Part shown: positions 24,862 through 34,358 of the stretch, in pieces
Layout: every line of letters starts with the position of its first letter
How positions within the stretch are numbered: position 1 is the stretch's first letter
Assembly (NCBI GenBank): GCA_963728545.1
Contig: CAVSKO010000003.1
Coordinates: 2,170,001 to 2,234,000, forward strand
Direction of reading: 5' to 3'
Length of the DNA: 64,000 nt
Source of the DNA: DASUNP01 sp963728545
GTDB lineage: Bacteria > Acidobacteriota > Blastocatellia > UBA7656
Translations under genes and position numbers: made by a program
Notes under the pieces: generated by a model
Seen by the model: only the letters and a program-made list of their open reading frames with translations
What the model was told of the DNA's origin: nothing
Database searches by the model: none

Positions 24862-26382
24862 ATGTCCAGCAAAATAGACCGCCGCCAGTTCATCAAAGAG
24901 ATGTCGTTCGCGGCAGCGGCGCTTATGTTGTCTTCGGGTGTGCGAAGGGCCGAAGGGCGCGGCCACGTTACGCTTGCCGGGCCGCCTAAGAATATCGTCA
25001 TACTCGGAGGAGGGTTGGCCGGTCTGGCGGCCGCTTACGAGCTTAAACGCGCCGGGCACAAGGTGACGATCCTGGAAGCCCGCAAGGCGGCGGGCGGGCG
25101 CGTGCGCACGCTCAGGAATTTTTCCGAAGGCCAGTATGCAGAAGCAGGCCCGGTCAGTTTTCCTCAAAACCACACCTTCACCTGGGACTATGCAGAAGAA
25201 TTCAATCTGCCTGTCATACCTTCGATAAGGTTCGGGCTTGAATCGGTAGCGCACGTTCGCGGGAGCCGGTTTCGTATAACCGGCGGCGGCGCGGCAAACG
25301 TGCCTTTCTCTCTCAAAGCGAGCGAGCGTGAAGCGGGCGTTTTCGGATTGCCCGCGCTCTACCTCGGCTCATTGATGCGTGACGTAGGCAATCCGCGAAA
25401 GCCCGACTGGCCGCCCGAGAGTTTAAGAGCGATTGACGGGATTACTTTGAAGCAGTTGCTTGAAGACCTGGGCGCTTCCGGCGGCGCGATAGATTTGATC
25501 GAAGCTTCGCAACTCGGATTGCTTGGGTTCGGGCTGGATTCTTTCTCTGCGCTCGACGGAGTGGTCACTGAGACGATAGCATCCGGCGGGCTGTTTCACG
25601 AAATACAGGGCGGCAACGACAAGCTTCCTAACGCGCTGAAAAAGCGCGTCAAAAAACAATTCAAAAAACAATCCGTAGTTCTCAGCATCACACAAAACGA
25701 GACGGGCGTCACCGTAACTTACTCGCAAGACGGGGTGATCCAGACCATCACGGCAGACCGCGCAATATGCACACTGCCCTTCCCCATTCTCAACGGCATC
25801 GAAGTTAACCCGCCGTTTCCCGAAGACAAGCAGCGAGCTATACGCGAGCTAAAGCTGACGCCCATCACACGCGCCTTTTTGCAATTCAAAACGCGGAACT
25901 GGGAGCAAGACGGGCTGGACGGCTACGGCATCACCGATCTTTCGATTCAAAACACTTATTCGCCCACGCTCCTGCAAGGCGGCAAGCGCGGGATACTGGC
26001 TACTTACACTGGCGGCGAGCGGGCTCTCTTTTGGGGCGCGATGAGCGAAAAAGACCGGCAGACGATGTCGTTGAACAAGCTGGGCAGCCTGTTTAACGGA
26101 CTCAGCAACAATTACGAATCGGGAACCAGCCAGATTTGGCACGAAGACGAATGGGCGCGCGGCGCATTCACATACTTTCAACCGGGGCAGATAACCGAGC
26201 TTCTCCCCGTAGCGCAACGCCCGGAAGGCCGAATACATTTTGCCGGAGAGCATACCTCTGTGTGGCACGGATGGATGAACGGCGCTCTGGAATCGGGCAA
26301 CCGCGCCGCCGAAGAAGTAAACCAGGCAGAAAGCGCGCAAACAATCTTTATTCAATCTTCGGCGATAAGCCGCCGAGCCTGA
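24862..26382 (+). CDS. Tat-exported flavin amine oxidase
   Basis: A 506-residue flavoprotein: twin-arginine signal (DRRQFIKEMSFAAAALML), FAD-binding VILGGGLAGLAAAYELKRAG with ILEARKAAGGRVRT, and the C-terminal flavin segment GRIHFAGEHTSVWHGWMNGA typical of monoamine oxidase/polyamine oxidase/L-amino acid oxidase. It should fold with FAD in the cytoplasm and work in the periplasm. The substrate cannot be read from sequence. An AGGAGG site precedes the ATG. Confidence 0.9.
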   Translation: MSSKIDRRQFIKEMSFAAAALMLSSGVRRAEGRGHVTLAGPPKNIVILGGGLAGLAAAYELKRAGHKVTILEARKAAGGRVRTLRNFSEGQYAEAGPVSFPQNHTFTWDYAEEFNLPVIPSIRFGLESVAHVRGSRFRITGGGAANVPFSLKASEREAGVFGLPALYLGSLMRDVGNPRKPDWPPESLRAIDGITLKQLLEDLGASGGAIDLIEASQLGLLGFGLDSFSALDGVVTETIASGGLFHEIQGGNDKLPNALKKRVKKQFKKQSVVLSITQNETGVTVTYSQDGVIQTITADRAICTLPFPILNGIEVNPPFPEDKQRAIRELKLTPITRAFLQFKTRNWEQDGLDGYGITDLSIQNTYSPTLLQGGKRGILATYTGGERALFWGAMSEKDRQTMSLNKLGSLFNGLSNNYESGTSQIWHEDEWARGAFTYFQPGQITELLPVAQRPEGRIHFAGEHTSVWHGWMNGALESGNRAAEEVNQAESAQTIFIQSSAISRRA

Positions 26383-26397
26383 ACGTTCACACCGAGA

Positions 26398-27558
26398 TTA
26401 ATTCTGACAGGCAGCAACACACTGGAACGTGTGAGAAGGTTTGCCGGGGTCCGTAACAACCAGGGCTCCGGGCAGGTTCCCACATACCCGTCCCTTAAGT
26501 ATCAGCTTCTCGAAGAGTCCTGACCCAATACTGTTTTTGAACTTTACCTTTTTGGGCGAAACGCCGTTTACGGATACGGTCATCGCTTTATTAAACTGGC
26601 CCGTCACCTCCAGGCTAAACGCTCCCGCGTCGCTCCGCGTTACCCTGCACCCGGTTATGACGGGTGGCGGTGTGCCGCCACTGGGCGGAGGTTGGTTAGA
26701 TGGACAAGTGAACGACACCTGAACGCCCTGCTCGTTGCCGAGCACACAATCTTCAGGAGCTTCTGCGGGTATCCTCAGGTTGCGGCTCGTCCCGTTAGGC
26801 CCGCTCGCATAGATCAAAAATACTCTTCCCGAATTGGCGAACCCGAAGTCGAATAAAGCATCGATCAGGTTGGGGCTCAGGATAACGAAATGCTCCGACG
26901 GTATGATCTTGGCCGGGTTGCTGCGCTCTACTGCAAAAACTTCGGTCACGTTGGGTGTGCCGTCCGCTTGGACAAAACACGCGCCGGAGATCACCGTGTT
27001 TTGAGCAATCGTGCAGTCGCCGTCGGACGGAGTGATCGAGATGATCACGGGCGCCCTCTGCCCCAAATCTATGTTGCAAGTGATCGACTGTGTTATATCG
27101 CCAAAGACGTTATCGTCGCCCGCTCCGATTCTTCTAGTCAAAGTAAGCTTTGCGACTCCTCCGCAGCATGTTAGGGGAAAAGGAGTGCCGGGCAAATGAG
27201 GCGCGAGCGGCGCAAGAGTGGCCTGCACCAGATTGGAGTTGACCTGAGTAATATTTTCAAGCGGGATTGATGCGTCCGACACGCCGTCTCCGTTCGTGTC
27301 GCAAGAGATAGTTATCTCCGTAGGCATAAAGCCGCACCCGACAAAATTCAAGGTCACTTCGCAAAGCGCGTTTATTATTCCCACTGTCGAGCCTGCGATC
27401 ACCTCCGGCTGATTCGGCGATACGCGAACCGTGCCTTGCGGTAAAACTATCGGGCACCCGGGCGGGTTTTCGGTTTGCGCGCGGGCGGACAAACTTTCCA
27501 CCTGAGTCATCATTGATGCGATAAGAATAATCAGCGCGGTTATGATAGCCTTTTTCAT
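26398..27558 (-). CDS. Exported protein of unknown function with IPT-like beta domains
   Basis: About 386 residues with a signal peptide (KKAIITALIILIASMMTQV). The body is beta-rich with paired Cys and a segment, APVIISITPSDGDCTIAQ, that resembles the start of an IPT/TIG immunoglobulin-like domain. A short Pro/Gly linker (PPPSGGTPPPV) divides it from a C-terminal domain (residues about 300-386). Similar secreted proteins occur in multiple copies in some soil bacteria; no enzyme motif is seen. A likely cell-surface or extracellular protein. Confidence 0.6.
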   Translation of the reverse strand: MKKAIITALIILIASMMTQVESLSARAQTENPPGCPIVLPQGTVRVSPNQPEVIAGSTVGIINALCEVTLNFVGCGFMPTEITISCDTNGDGVSDASIPLENITQVNSNLVQATLAPLAPHLPGTPFPLTCCGGVAKLTLTRRIGAGDDNVFGDITQSITCNIDLGQRAPVIISITPSDGDCTIAQNTVISGACFVQADGTPNVTEVFAVERSNPAKIIPSEHFVILSPNLIDALFDFGFANSGRVFLIYASGPNGTSRNLRIPAEAPEDCVLGNEQGVQVSFTCPSNQPPPSGGTPPPVITGCRVTRSDAGAFSLEVTGQFNKAMTVSVNGVSPKKVKFKNSIGSGLFEKLILKGRVCGNLPGALVVTDPGKPSHTFQCVAACQN

Positions 27559-27686
27559 CGTCCTTACTCGTAAGCCAGAGGATTTCCCAATGATATGCGC
27601 TCGTCACTTTTCGGAATGCGGCGATATTATATAACAAAATAGTCCTGAGCCTTGAGTAATTGTATTTGACTTAGGACTGAGCAGTC

Positions 27687-27800
27687 AGAGGGTGTTTGAA
27701 AAGCCTCGAAGAGGCGCAATCCGATAGCCTGGCGCGATGCGCCAGGCTATCGGATTGCGCCTCTTCGAGGCTTCTGAACTATCTTTTCAAACAACCCTCT
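27687..27800. repeat. Large intergenic palindrome, family 2 copy A
   Basis: Outer arms AGAGGGTGTTTGAAAAG and CTTTTCAAACAACCCTCT enclose a 32-bp perfect inner stem with loop GAT (AGCCTGGCGC / GCGCCAGGCT at the tip). The gap 27559-27941 contains nothing else clear. Shares the CTGAACTATCTTTTCA segment with the copy at 42406-42632. Confidence 0.85.
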
Positions 27801-27941
27801 CACCATCTGGTATGTGCTTGTTCAGTTATAAGGGCGTATGGTAAAAGTCTTACTTGTATTTGCGGCTCAGTTTGTCATCTCCTATAGAGACGCTTGAATG
27901 AAACCCGTTAAACGACCAAAACGATCCCGCTCGGACTCTAA

Positions 27942-29270
27942 ATGCTACATATCACTTTAATCAAAACGATCACAAAACCGTTGGTGGGCGCCGTGGCCTT
28001 TATTCAAGGCGCGGCTTCGGCGGCTTGGACTTTTCCTTCGGTTCTAGGTTCGGCCATGCTCATAGCCTGGGCCGCCGAGGCGGCGCAGTTTTTATTGTCG
28101 CAAGGGCTCGCGCTCGCCATACTGGCATGGCTACAGACCTTGCCCGAGTTCGCCGTTGAAGCGGTGATAGCCTGGGAAGCGGGTCAGGCCGCGCGCAACT
28201 TTCCTCCCGGGTCATTCGAAGCGCAGCACGCGACCGCGCTGATGACGGCCAATTTTACGGGGAGCCTCAGGCTGCTTGTGGGGCTTGGCTGGCCGATGAT
28301 CTATGTGACTGCCGCAATGTTTTATCGCAAAAAAACTAAAGAGCGGCTCAACGAGATAAAACTCGAAAACGAGCACGCGGTCGAGATCATTTTCTTGCTG
28401 ATATCAATTGGCTATTTTTTCATCGTCTATTTCAAAGGCACGCTCAACTGGGTCAACACGCTGCTCCTTTCGGTGATCTATTTTGTTTATCTCTTCTTCC
28501 TCAACAAGATTCCTCCGCAGGAAGAAGAGAAGATGGAGGACATCGAGCGAATACCGCGATTCATCCTCAAACAGCGGCGCGGGGTTCGCAACGCGATGAT
28601 AATCGGGTTGTTTATGAGCGGCGGGCTTATACTCTATTTCGCCGCGCACCCGTTCCTTGAAAGCCTCAAAGCGATTGCGGTCGGGCTTGGAATCTCGACC
28701 TTCGTCTTCGTGCAATGGGTCGCGCCGTTTTTGTCGGAGTTTCCGGAAAAGGTCTCGGCTTTTAACTGGGCGCGGAGGGTCACGACCGCGCCGATAGCCT
28801 TGATGAACATGGTCAGCTCGAACATAAACCAGTGGACGATGCTGGTGGCGATGCTGCCGATTGCTTACGCCATCGCGTACGGCGGCCTCAGCACGATAAT
28901 CTTTGACTCTCATCAAAAGGTCGAGATATTGCTGACCATAGGCCAGTCGTTACTGGGCGCGCTGCTGCTGGCAAACATGCGATTCGCGTGGTGGGAAGCC
29001 GCGCTGCTTTTTGTGCTGTGGGTCATACAGTTCATCTTTTCGGGGTTTGAAAAGCCGCTCGACCCGTCGGCTCACAACAGCCTGGCGCTTCAGCTTGCCG
29101 CGTGGCTGTCGCTAGGCGTCGAATTGATCGAGTCCATAGCTCACATCGGCAAAGTGATCATCACCTACATCTATTTCATCTGGAGCGCAGGCATTATAGT
29201 AATGGCGTTCAAGCGCCGCAGCTTTGAGGCAATAACCGTTTTCCCGCGCCTGATGCGGGAGCACTGGTAA
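27942..29270 (+). CDS. Ca2+/cation antiporter-like membrane protein
   Basis: A 442-residue protein with about 10-11 helices and two inverted alpha-repeat-like segments: LPEFAVEAVIAW with LMTANFTGSLRLL (residues about 66-115) and FLSEFPEKVSAF with MVSSNINQWTML (residues about 265-305). The PEF/SEF acidic sites and the NFTGS/SSNIN segments match the layout of Na+/Ca2+ exchangers, which use a conserved acidic residue in each repeat, though both are divergent. Function as cation exchanger is probable. A UspA gene follows 25 bases later. Confidence 0.7.
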   Translation: MLHITLIKTITKPLVGAVAFIQGAASAAWTFPSVLGSAMLIAWAAEAAQFLLSQGLALAILAWLQTLPEFAVEAVIAWEAGQAARNFPPGSFEAQHATALMTANFTGSLRLLVGLGWPMIYVTAAMFYRKKTKERLNEIKLENEHAVEIIFLLISIGYFFIVYFKGTLNWVNTLLLSVIYFVYLFFLNKIPPQEEEKMEDIERIPRFILKQRRGVRNAMIIGLFMSGGLILYFAAHPFLESLKAIAVGLGISTFVFVQWVAPFLSEFPEKVSAFNWARRVTTAPIALMNMVSSNINQWTMLVAMLPIAYAIAYGGLSTIIFDSHQKVEILLTIGQSLLGALLLANMRFAWWEAALLFVLWVIQFIFSGFEKPLDPSAHNSLALQLAAWLSLGVELIESIAHIGKVIITYIYFIWSAGIIVMAFKRRSFEAITVFPRLMREHW

Positions 29271-29295
29271 CGTCAAGCTGCGCGGGGAGGCAGTC

Positions 29296-29760
29296 GTGGA
29301 GATCAAGACTATACTCGTTGCTATAGATTTCAGCGAGAACGCCGAGGTGGCTTTCGACGTAGCATACGACCTCGCGAGACAACTCAAAGCGAAGCTATTC
29401 GCCCTGAACGTCCAGGACGAGAACACTTTGAGGACCGCCATCCGAGAAGGGCTGCTCGACGATTGTGCGACCGATGAAGAACTGGAAGCCGCAGTCAAAA
29501 AGCTAAACGAAGACCGGCTGACAAATCTTCTCTCGAAGGCCGATCCCACACAGGTCGAAATTGAGCGCATCTTGCGGCGCGGCGATCCCAAGGCGGTCAT
29601 CGTCGATTGCGCCGCAAAAGCTAATGCAGATCTCGTCGTCGTAGGCCGTCGCGGCGTGAGCTTGATCAACCGCGTGGTGGGGCATGTCACCGACAGCGTT
29701 ATAAGAAAATCGCCCTGTCCCGTCCTGGTAATCAGAAGAGAACACAAAAAACAAGGATGA
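29296..29760 (+). CDS. Universal stress protein (UspA family)
   Basis: A 154-residue protein starting at GTG 29296 (GGGGAGG upstream): TILVAIDFSENAEVAFD at the N-terminus and the ATP-binding GRRGVSLINRVVGHVTDSVIRKSPCPVLVI at the C-terminus, a G-2x-G-9x-G(S/T)-like pattern. It is probably cotranscribed with the antiporter-like gene. The stop codon lies at the start of a GATGAGG inverted repeat that separates it from the convergent discoidin gene. Confidence 0.9.
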   Translation: MEIKTILVAIDFSENAEVAFDVAYDLARQLKAKLFALNVQDENTLRTAIREGLLDDCATDEELEAAVKKLNEDRLTNLLSKADPTQVEIERILRRGDPKAVIVDCAAKANADLVVVGRRGVSLINRVVGHVTDSVIRKSPCPVLVIRREHKKQG

Positions 29761-29868
29761 GGGATGAGGGATGAGGGATGAAAAGGACTTTAAGCAAGAC
29801 ATCTGAAATTTGAGATTTCAAATTTAAAATCTTTTTCATCCTTCATCCCTCATCCCTTATTGTTATCC
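29750..29868. terminator. Bidirectional inverted repeat built from GATGAGG heptamers
   Basis: The left arm has four GATGAGG-type words, the right arm the complementary CATCCCT words; the loop holds a second heptamer array (AAATTTG type). It lies between the convergent UspA and discoidin genes and probably ends both transcripts. Confidence 0.7.
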
Positions 29869-31227
29869 GCTGATTTTGAGCGAAGAGATCGTCCACCAGC
29901 CGCGATCCTGCCTGCGCTCTTCGGTCGCCGTGATTCGTACGTAGCGCGCGCGCTCGGGCGCGAAAGTCGCTACCGACCGTCCTCTGTTTTGTCCTTCACC
30001 TTCCCAAGCGGTTTTCCACCGCCTGCCGTCCTCACTCACTTCTATGCGATAGCGACGAGGGAAGTCTTTATCATGCGGCGTGTGGATCTGCTCCACTTTC
30101 GAGATCGTGTAGCTCCCGCCCAGGTCTAACAGAATGAAACTGCCTCTGTAATCGGGCGATTGAGTAGTCGCGAAGCTGTTTGTGTCGTTGTCAATCGCGC
30201 GCTCTATGTTGGCAAACCCCTGGGCCGTCGCCCTGGCAATCGGGCGCTCAAGCTGGCGGTTGTCATCAACCACATCTTCGTCGCGATTCGTGCGAATCTC
30301 GCTTATAGACCACCAGTGCGTGCGGTCGCGATTACGGAGCGCGGTGACGCGGACGTAGCGAGTCGTGATCGGGTCAAAAGTGACGCCGCTGCGGCCTCGC
30401 TCTCCAGGCCCGCGCCATACTTCGCGAAACGAGTTTTCGTCTCGGCGGCGGCTCACCTCTATCTTGTACTCGCCCGGATAATCTTCCGTCCAGGGGTTAT
30501 GAATCTGCACAAAGCGCGACAATTCATACTCGCCGCCCAGGTCGAAAATAAAATACATCCCAACGTAATCGGGCGTTTGGCTCGAAGCGCGCGTGTCCTG
30601 CTTGCTGTCGATGGCCAGGTGCAAATCTTTAAGCGTGCCCACTATGCGCGCGTTGCTCGGCTGATCGGGCGGAGGCTTGGGAGTCTGTCGCGGCGGCTCG
30701 CCGGCCTCAGGAATAGTGCGCACGTTTCTGGCTCCGGGGTCTATGCCCGCTTTAAGCTCGGCGATGCTCCAGTCCGGCCCGCCCCCGCCCGCGCGCGTCG
30801 CAGTGATGCGTATAAAGCGCGCGCGCACGGCATCAAATACGGATTTGCTCTCTCCGCGCACGCCTTCCCCCTCAAAGGTCTTCAGCCAGGGGCCGTCCTG
30901 CGACGCCGCGACTTCTACCCTATAAGCGCCGGGATAGTGAGTCGGCCACCGCCCGTGATCCTGTATCGAGCCTACTACATTCTGCAAGCCGCCGATGTCG
31001 AGCGTGACCGATTGCCCGACGTAGTTAGGGCCGTTCGAATAAGCGCGCGTGTTCAGTTGCCCGTCATACGTTTTGTCTATGTCGATCAAATCGCCGACGA
31101 CCGACACCGGCTTTATGGCCTTGGCCTGGTAAGTCAATTGCGCAGATACTACGCTTGCGCCTGAGAAAAATAGGGCTACAAGCACTGCGGTGATCAAACT
31201 GGTTGAAAGCTTTTTATTTGCTCTCAT
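29863..31227 (-). CDS. Exported protein with three discoidin (F5/8 type C) domains
   Basis: About 454 residues: signal peptide (LITAVLVALFFSGASVVSAQ), then three F5/8 type C-like units at about residues 30-175, 195-320 and 325-454. Each repeats the pattern DxRAxSxxPxYVG ... LDLGG ... IHxxxxxDYPGxYxIEVSxDGxxW ... FxPxxxRYVRITAT. Such domains bind carbohydrates or lipids outside the cell. No catalytic domain is attached. ATG 31227 follows AGGAG; an upstream start at 31263 is less likely. Confidence 0.85.
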   Translation of the reverse strand: MRANKKLSTSLITAVLVALFFSGASVVSAQLTYQAKAIKPVSVVGDLIDIDKTYDGQLNTRAYSNGPNYVGQSVTLDIGGLQNVVGSIQDHGRWPTHYPGAYRVEVAASQDGPWLKTFEGEGVRGESKSVFDAVRARFIRITATRAGGGGPDWSIAELKAGIDPGARNVRTIPEAGEPPRQTPKPPPDQPSNARIVGTLKDLHLAIDSKQDTRASSQTPDYVGMYFIFDLGGEYELSRFVQIHNPWTEDYPGEYKIEVSRRRDENSFREVWRGPGERGRSGVTFDPITTRYVRVTALRNRDRTHWWSISEIRTNRDEDVVDDNRQLERPIARATAQGFANIERAIDNDTNSFATTQSPDYRGSFILLDLGGSYTISKVEQIHTPHDKDFPRRYRIEVSEDGRRWKTAWEGEGQNRGRSVATFAPERARYVRITATEERRQDRGWWTISSLKISG

Positions 31228-31519
31228 AATCGCTCCTCGATTTGTCGTTTTGTCTATTTTCACTATCTTGCGATGGTGTAATAAAGCTCCGGCGTTGCTC
31301 TGCGGAATCGGAGTGTGGCCGTTAACGCCTCCGTTCAGGGGTTATCAGACAAGCGTCCGTGAAAGATTTGTTTCCTAATCAGATGTTATCACGCTCAAGA
31401 AACCGGCGACAATTGAGCAGCCGTGATAATTGACATCGCTTCAAAACATAATATACTGTCAACCTGAGCAGGATGCACACTGATGGCCTATACTTCACTC
31501 CCCCAGAGGATTTGAATTA
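31228..31519. other. 292-base divergent promoter region
   Basis: No gene or strong repeat seen between the discoidin gene and the peptide-transporter operon. An AATATACTG stretch near 31447 followed by an AGAGGA site before the ATG at 31520 is the only promoter-like signal. Confidence 0.3.
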
Positions 31520-33295
31520 ATGAAAAAGATAATCGCTTTGAGTCTTCTGCTGACTCTCATACTAATTGGCGGCTGCGGCCCGACGAGATCACAAAAAGCT
31601 ACAGGCGCGCCTGACCCGCCGTTTGAAGGCCAGACGCCCGAAGACGCAATGACTGTCGACTCCACGCCCGGCAACTATGGCGGCACGCTGGTGATGGGGC
31701 TGCCCGGCAACCCGAAGACATTCAACGTAGTGACCGCCGTCGAAGTCTTGTCCGCCTGGGTGCTGGCCGGCCCGGTCTATAAAGCGCTTGTCGATTATGA
31801 TAACGAAAAGCTGATAGACATACCGGGGCTGGCTAAATCGTGGGAATCGACTCCCGACGGGCTTGAATGGACATTCAACCTGCGCAAAGGCGTGATGTGG
31901 TCTGACGGCACGCCTTTTACCGCCGACGACGTTGTATTCACGTTTCAGGTTAACTTTGATCGAAGCATTGCGGCCCCCGGCGGCGATCTTTTCACACAAT
32001 CCGACGGCTCGTTTCCTACCGTTCAGAAGATAGACGATCACACGGTAAAGTTTCAGCTTAAAGAGCCGAACGCCTTGTTTGCCGCCGCCATCGGCAGCAC
32101 CTATCTGGTGCCGAAACATAAATGGGAGAGCGCCTATAAGGAGGGCAAGTTCCGTCAGGTCTTGTCGCTCGCTACTCCTCCACAAGATGTGGTGGGGCTT
32201 GGCCCGTTCCGCGTCCAATCGTTTACATCCGATCAGCGGCTGGTGCTTGAGCGAAATCCTTACTACTGGAGAATCGATAAAGATAAGAAGCGGCTTCCTT
32301 ATCTGGATAAAGTAATATTTGTGATCGTGCCGGACTTCAACACTGCGGCTACGAAGTTTCAGAGTGGCGAGACAGATATGATGTGGGACATAAGCCCGGA
32401 GAACGTCGAGTTGGTCAGGAGCAAGGAGCAGGCGGGGGATTTCAAGGTCTACGATCTCGGCCCGTCGTTCAACACGAATTACATAGTCTTTAATCAGGAC
32501 CTCGTCAAGAACAAAAACCCCATCAAGCTCCGCTGGTTCCGCGAGCAAAAATTCCGCCAGGCGGTCTCTCACGCGATTGACCGCGATGGCATGGTGCGCA
32601 CGGCATTTCAAGGCAACGGCATCCCGCTTTTCCACTTTAATTCTCCGGCGAACAAAGTGTGGTACTCGGATGATATAATGAAGTACCCTTACAATCCCGA
32701 CCGCTCGCGCGAGCTGTTAAAGGAGATAGGCATGGAAGACCGCAACGGCGACGGCACGCTTGAAGACAGTCAGGGCCACCCCATCAAGTTTACGATCATC
32801 ACTAACTCCAACCGCCCGTACCGCATCAACATGGGGACGCTCATCAAAGATAACCTTACCCGAATCGGCATGGACGTCACACTCCAGCCGCTTGAGCCGG
32901 GGCTGGTCACCGAGAAGCTGCAAAACACGCGCGACTTCGACGCGATAATAATGGGATGGCAATCGCAAGTGCCGCCCGACCCCATTATAGGCAAAAACAC
33001 TCTGTTGCCTTCGGGCAACACCTATTACGCTTTCCCGAATCAGAAGGAGCCATCTACAGAATGGGAGAAGCGGCTGCAAGAGCTAATCACGCTCAACTCG
33101 AAGCAGATCAACCTTGCCGACCGCCAGCGATCTTACAATGAAGCGATGCGTATATGGAGTGAGTACTTGCCCGATCTCGAGCTGGCTACGTCCAATTATT
33201 TTGTCGCGGCCAAGAACCGCTTCGGCAATTTCAAGCCGTCGCCACTCGCTAATTTCGTGTACTGGAACATAGATGAGCTTTACCTGACGAAATGA
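31520..33295 (+). CDS. Peptide ABC transporter substrate-binding lipoprotein (family 5)
   Basis: A 591-residue protein with lipoprotein signal (LLTLILIGGCGP, Cys19) and the family 5 extracellular binding fold: LAKSWESTPDGLEWTFNLRKGVMWSDGTPFTADDVVFTF region and later FRQAVSHAIDRDGMV. It should bind peptides, or another dipeptide-like or metal-chelate ligand, in the periplasm. Two permease genes follow; no ATPase gene is found after them. A GAGGA site precedes the ATG. Confidence 0.92.
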   Translation: MKKIIALSLLLTLILIGGCGPTRSQKATGAPDPPFEGQTPEDAMTVDSTPGNYGGTLVMGLPGNPKTFNVVTAVEVLSAWVLAGPVYKALVDYDNEKLIDIPGLAKSWESTPDGLEWTFNLRKGVMWSDGTPFTADDVVFTFQVNFDRSIAAPGGDLFTQSDGSFPTVQKIDDHTVKFQLKEPNALFAAAIGSTYLVPKHKWESAYKEGKFRQVLSLATPPQDVVGLGPFRVQSFTSDQRLVLERNPYYWRIDKDKKRLPYLDKVIFVIVPDFNTAATKFQSGETDMMWDISPENVELVRSKEQAGDFKVYDLGPSFNTNYIVFNQDLVKNKNPIKLRWFREQKFRQAVSHAIDRDGMVRTAFQGNGIPLFHFNSPANKVWYSDDIMKYPYNPDRSRELLKEIGMEDRNGDGTLEDSQGHPIKFTIITNSNRPYRINMGTLIKDNLTRIGMDVTLQPLEPGLVTEKLQNTRDFDAIIMGWQSQVPPDPIIGKNTLLPSGNTYYAFPNQKEPSTEWEKRLQELITLNSKQINLADRQRSYNEAMRIWSEYLPDLELATSNYFVAAKNRFGNFKPSPLANFVYWNIDELYLTK

Positions 33296-33299
33296 AAAC

Positions 33300-33369
33300 A
33301 GGAGCAGGGGAGCGGAGGGGCAGAAGAGAATTTATCTCGGCTCCCCTGCCCCCCTGCTCCTCTGCTCCT
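33300..33369. repeat. GC-rich inverted repeat of octamer words between transporter genes
   Basis: Arms of tandem GGAGCAGG/GGAGCGGAGG words and their complement (CTCCCCTGCC...CTGCTCC) with a loop of about 16 bases. It may attenuate transcription from the binding-protein gene into the permease genes, giving more binding protein than permease. Confidence 0.7.
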
Positions 33370-33380
33370 AGACCCCTGCT

Positions 33381-34358
33381 ATGAAGACCTTCCTAATCAG
33401 AAGATTGCTCGCTTTAATTCCGCTCATCATTGCAGTCACGTTCATAACCCAGGCCCTTCTGGTCGCGAGTCCGGGAAATTATCTGACCGCGCTTATGGAA
33501 TCCCCCCAGGTTTCCAGGGAGTTGATAGAGCAGCTCAAGCACGAGTATCACCTGGAAAGCGAAAACGTCTTTGTGCGCTACTGGTACTGGCTGGGCGAGG
33601 CGGTACAGGGAAACTTCGGCTATTCGTTCAAGTACCAGCTACCCGTCTGGACTCTGATCTGGGAGCGGTTGTTCAACACGCTGCTTCTGGCCGTCACGGC
33701 CCTCGTGATCTCGTGGGGCCTTGCGATACCGCTCGGAATGCTCGCGGCGGTCAAGCGCAATACATGGGTAGACAAGATAATCGGCCTCATCTCTTTTTTC
33801 GGGCTTTCGATACCGTCGGTCTTCTTCTCGCTGCTGATGGTGCTGTTTGCGGCAAAAACCGGCTGGTTCCCCATTGACGGCATGCACGATCAGATATACT
33901 GGGATGATTTCACGCTGCTGGAAAAAACCCGCGACGTGTTGTGGCACCTGGCGTTGCCCGCATTCGTGCTCGGCACGATAGGCATGGCCGAGTACATGAG
34001 ACAGATGCGAAGCGAGATGATCGAAACGCTTTCGCAAGACTACATACGCACGGCCAAAGCGAAGGGCTTGAGTTCCAGCCGCATACTTTTTCGACACGCG
34101 CTCGGAAACGCCATAAACCCTATCATCACGCTGTTCGGTTTCTCGTTCGCCTACCTGCTTGCGGGATCGGTGCTGACCGAGACGGTCTTCTCCTGGCCCG
34201 GAATGGGAAGGCTGACGGTCGAAGCCCTCTTTGCCAAAGACGAGCCGCTCGTTATGGCTTCGGTAGTCCTGTTGACGGTGATGCTGGTCTTAGGCTCTTT
34301 AATCAGCGATGTGCTGCTCGCCTTTATCGATCCGCGAATAAGGTTAGAAAGACAGTAA
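33381..34358 (+). CDS. Peptide ABC transporter permease, DppB type
   Basis: A 325-residue permease with six helices. N-terminal MKTFLIRRLLALIPLIIAV is typical of DppB/OppB, and the coupling EAA loop is EMIETLSQDYIRTAKAKGLSSSRILFRHALGNAINPIIT. It forms the pore with the DppC-type subunit. Its stop codon overlaps the next ATG (TAATG). Confidence 0.93.
   Translation: MKTFLIRRLLALIPLIIAVTFITQALLVASPGNYLTALMESPQVSRELIEQLKHEYHLESENVFVRYWYWLGEAVQGNFGYSFKYQLPVWTLIWERLFNTLLLAVTALVISWGLAIPLGMLAAVKRNTWVDKIIGLISFFGLSIPSVFFSLLMVLFAAKTGWFPIDGMHDQIYWDDFTLLEKTRDVLWHLALPAFVLGTIGMAEYMRQMRSEMIETLSQDYIRTAKAKGLSSSRILFRHALGNAINPIITLFGFSFAYLLAGSVLTETVFSWPGMGRLTVEALFAKDEPLVMASVVLLTVMLVLGSLISDVLLAFIDPRIRLERQ

Noticed and set aside
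29750..29868. Short tandem words resembling a small CRISPR array
   Set aside because: The repeats are contiguous heptamers without spacers, form an inverted repeat, and no cas gene is nearby.
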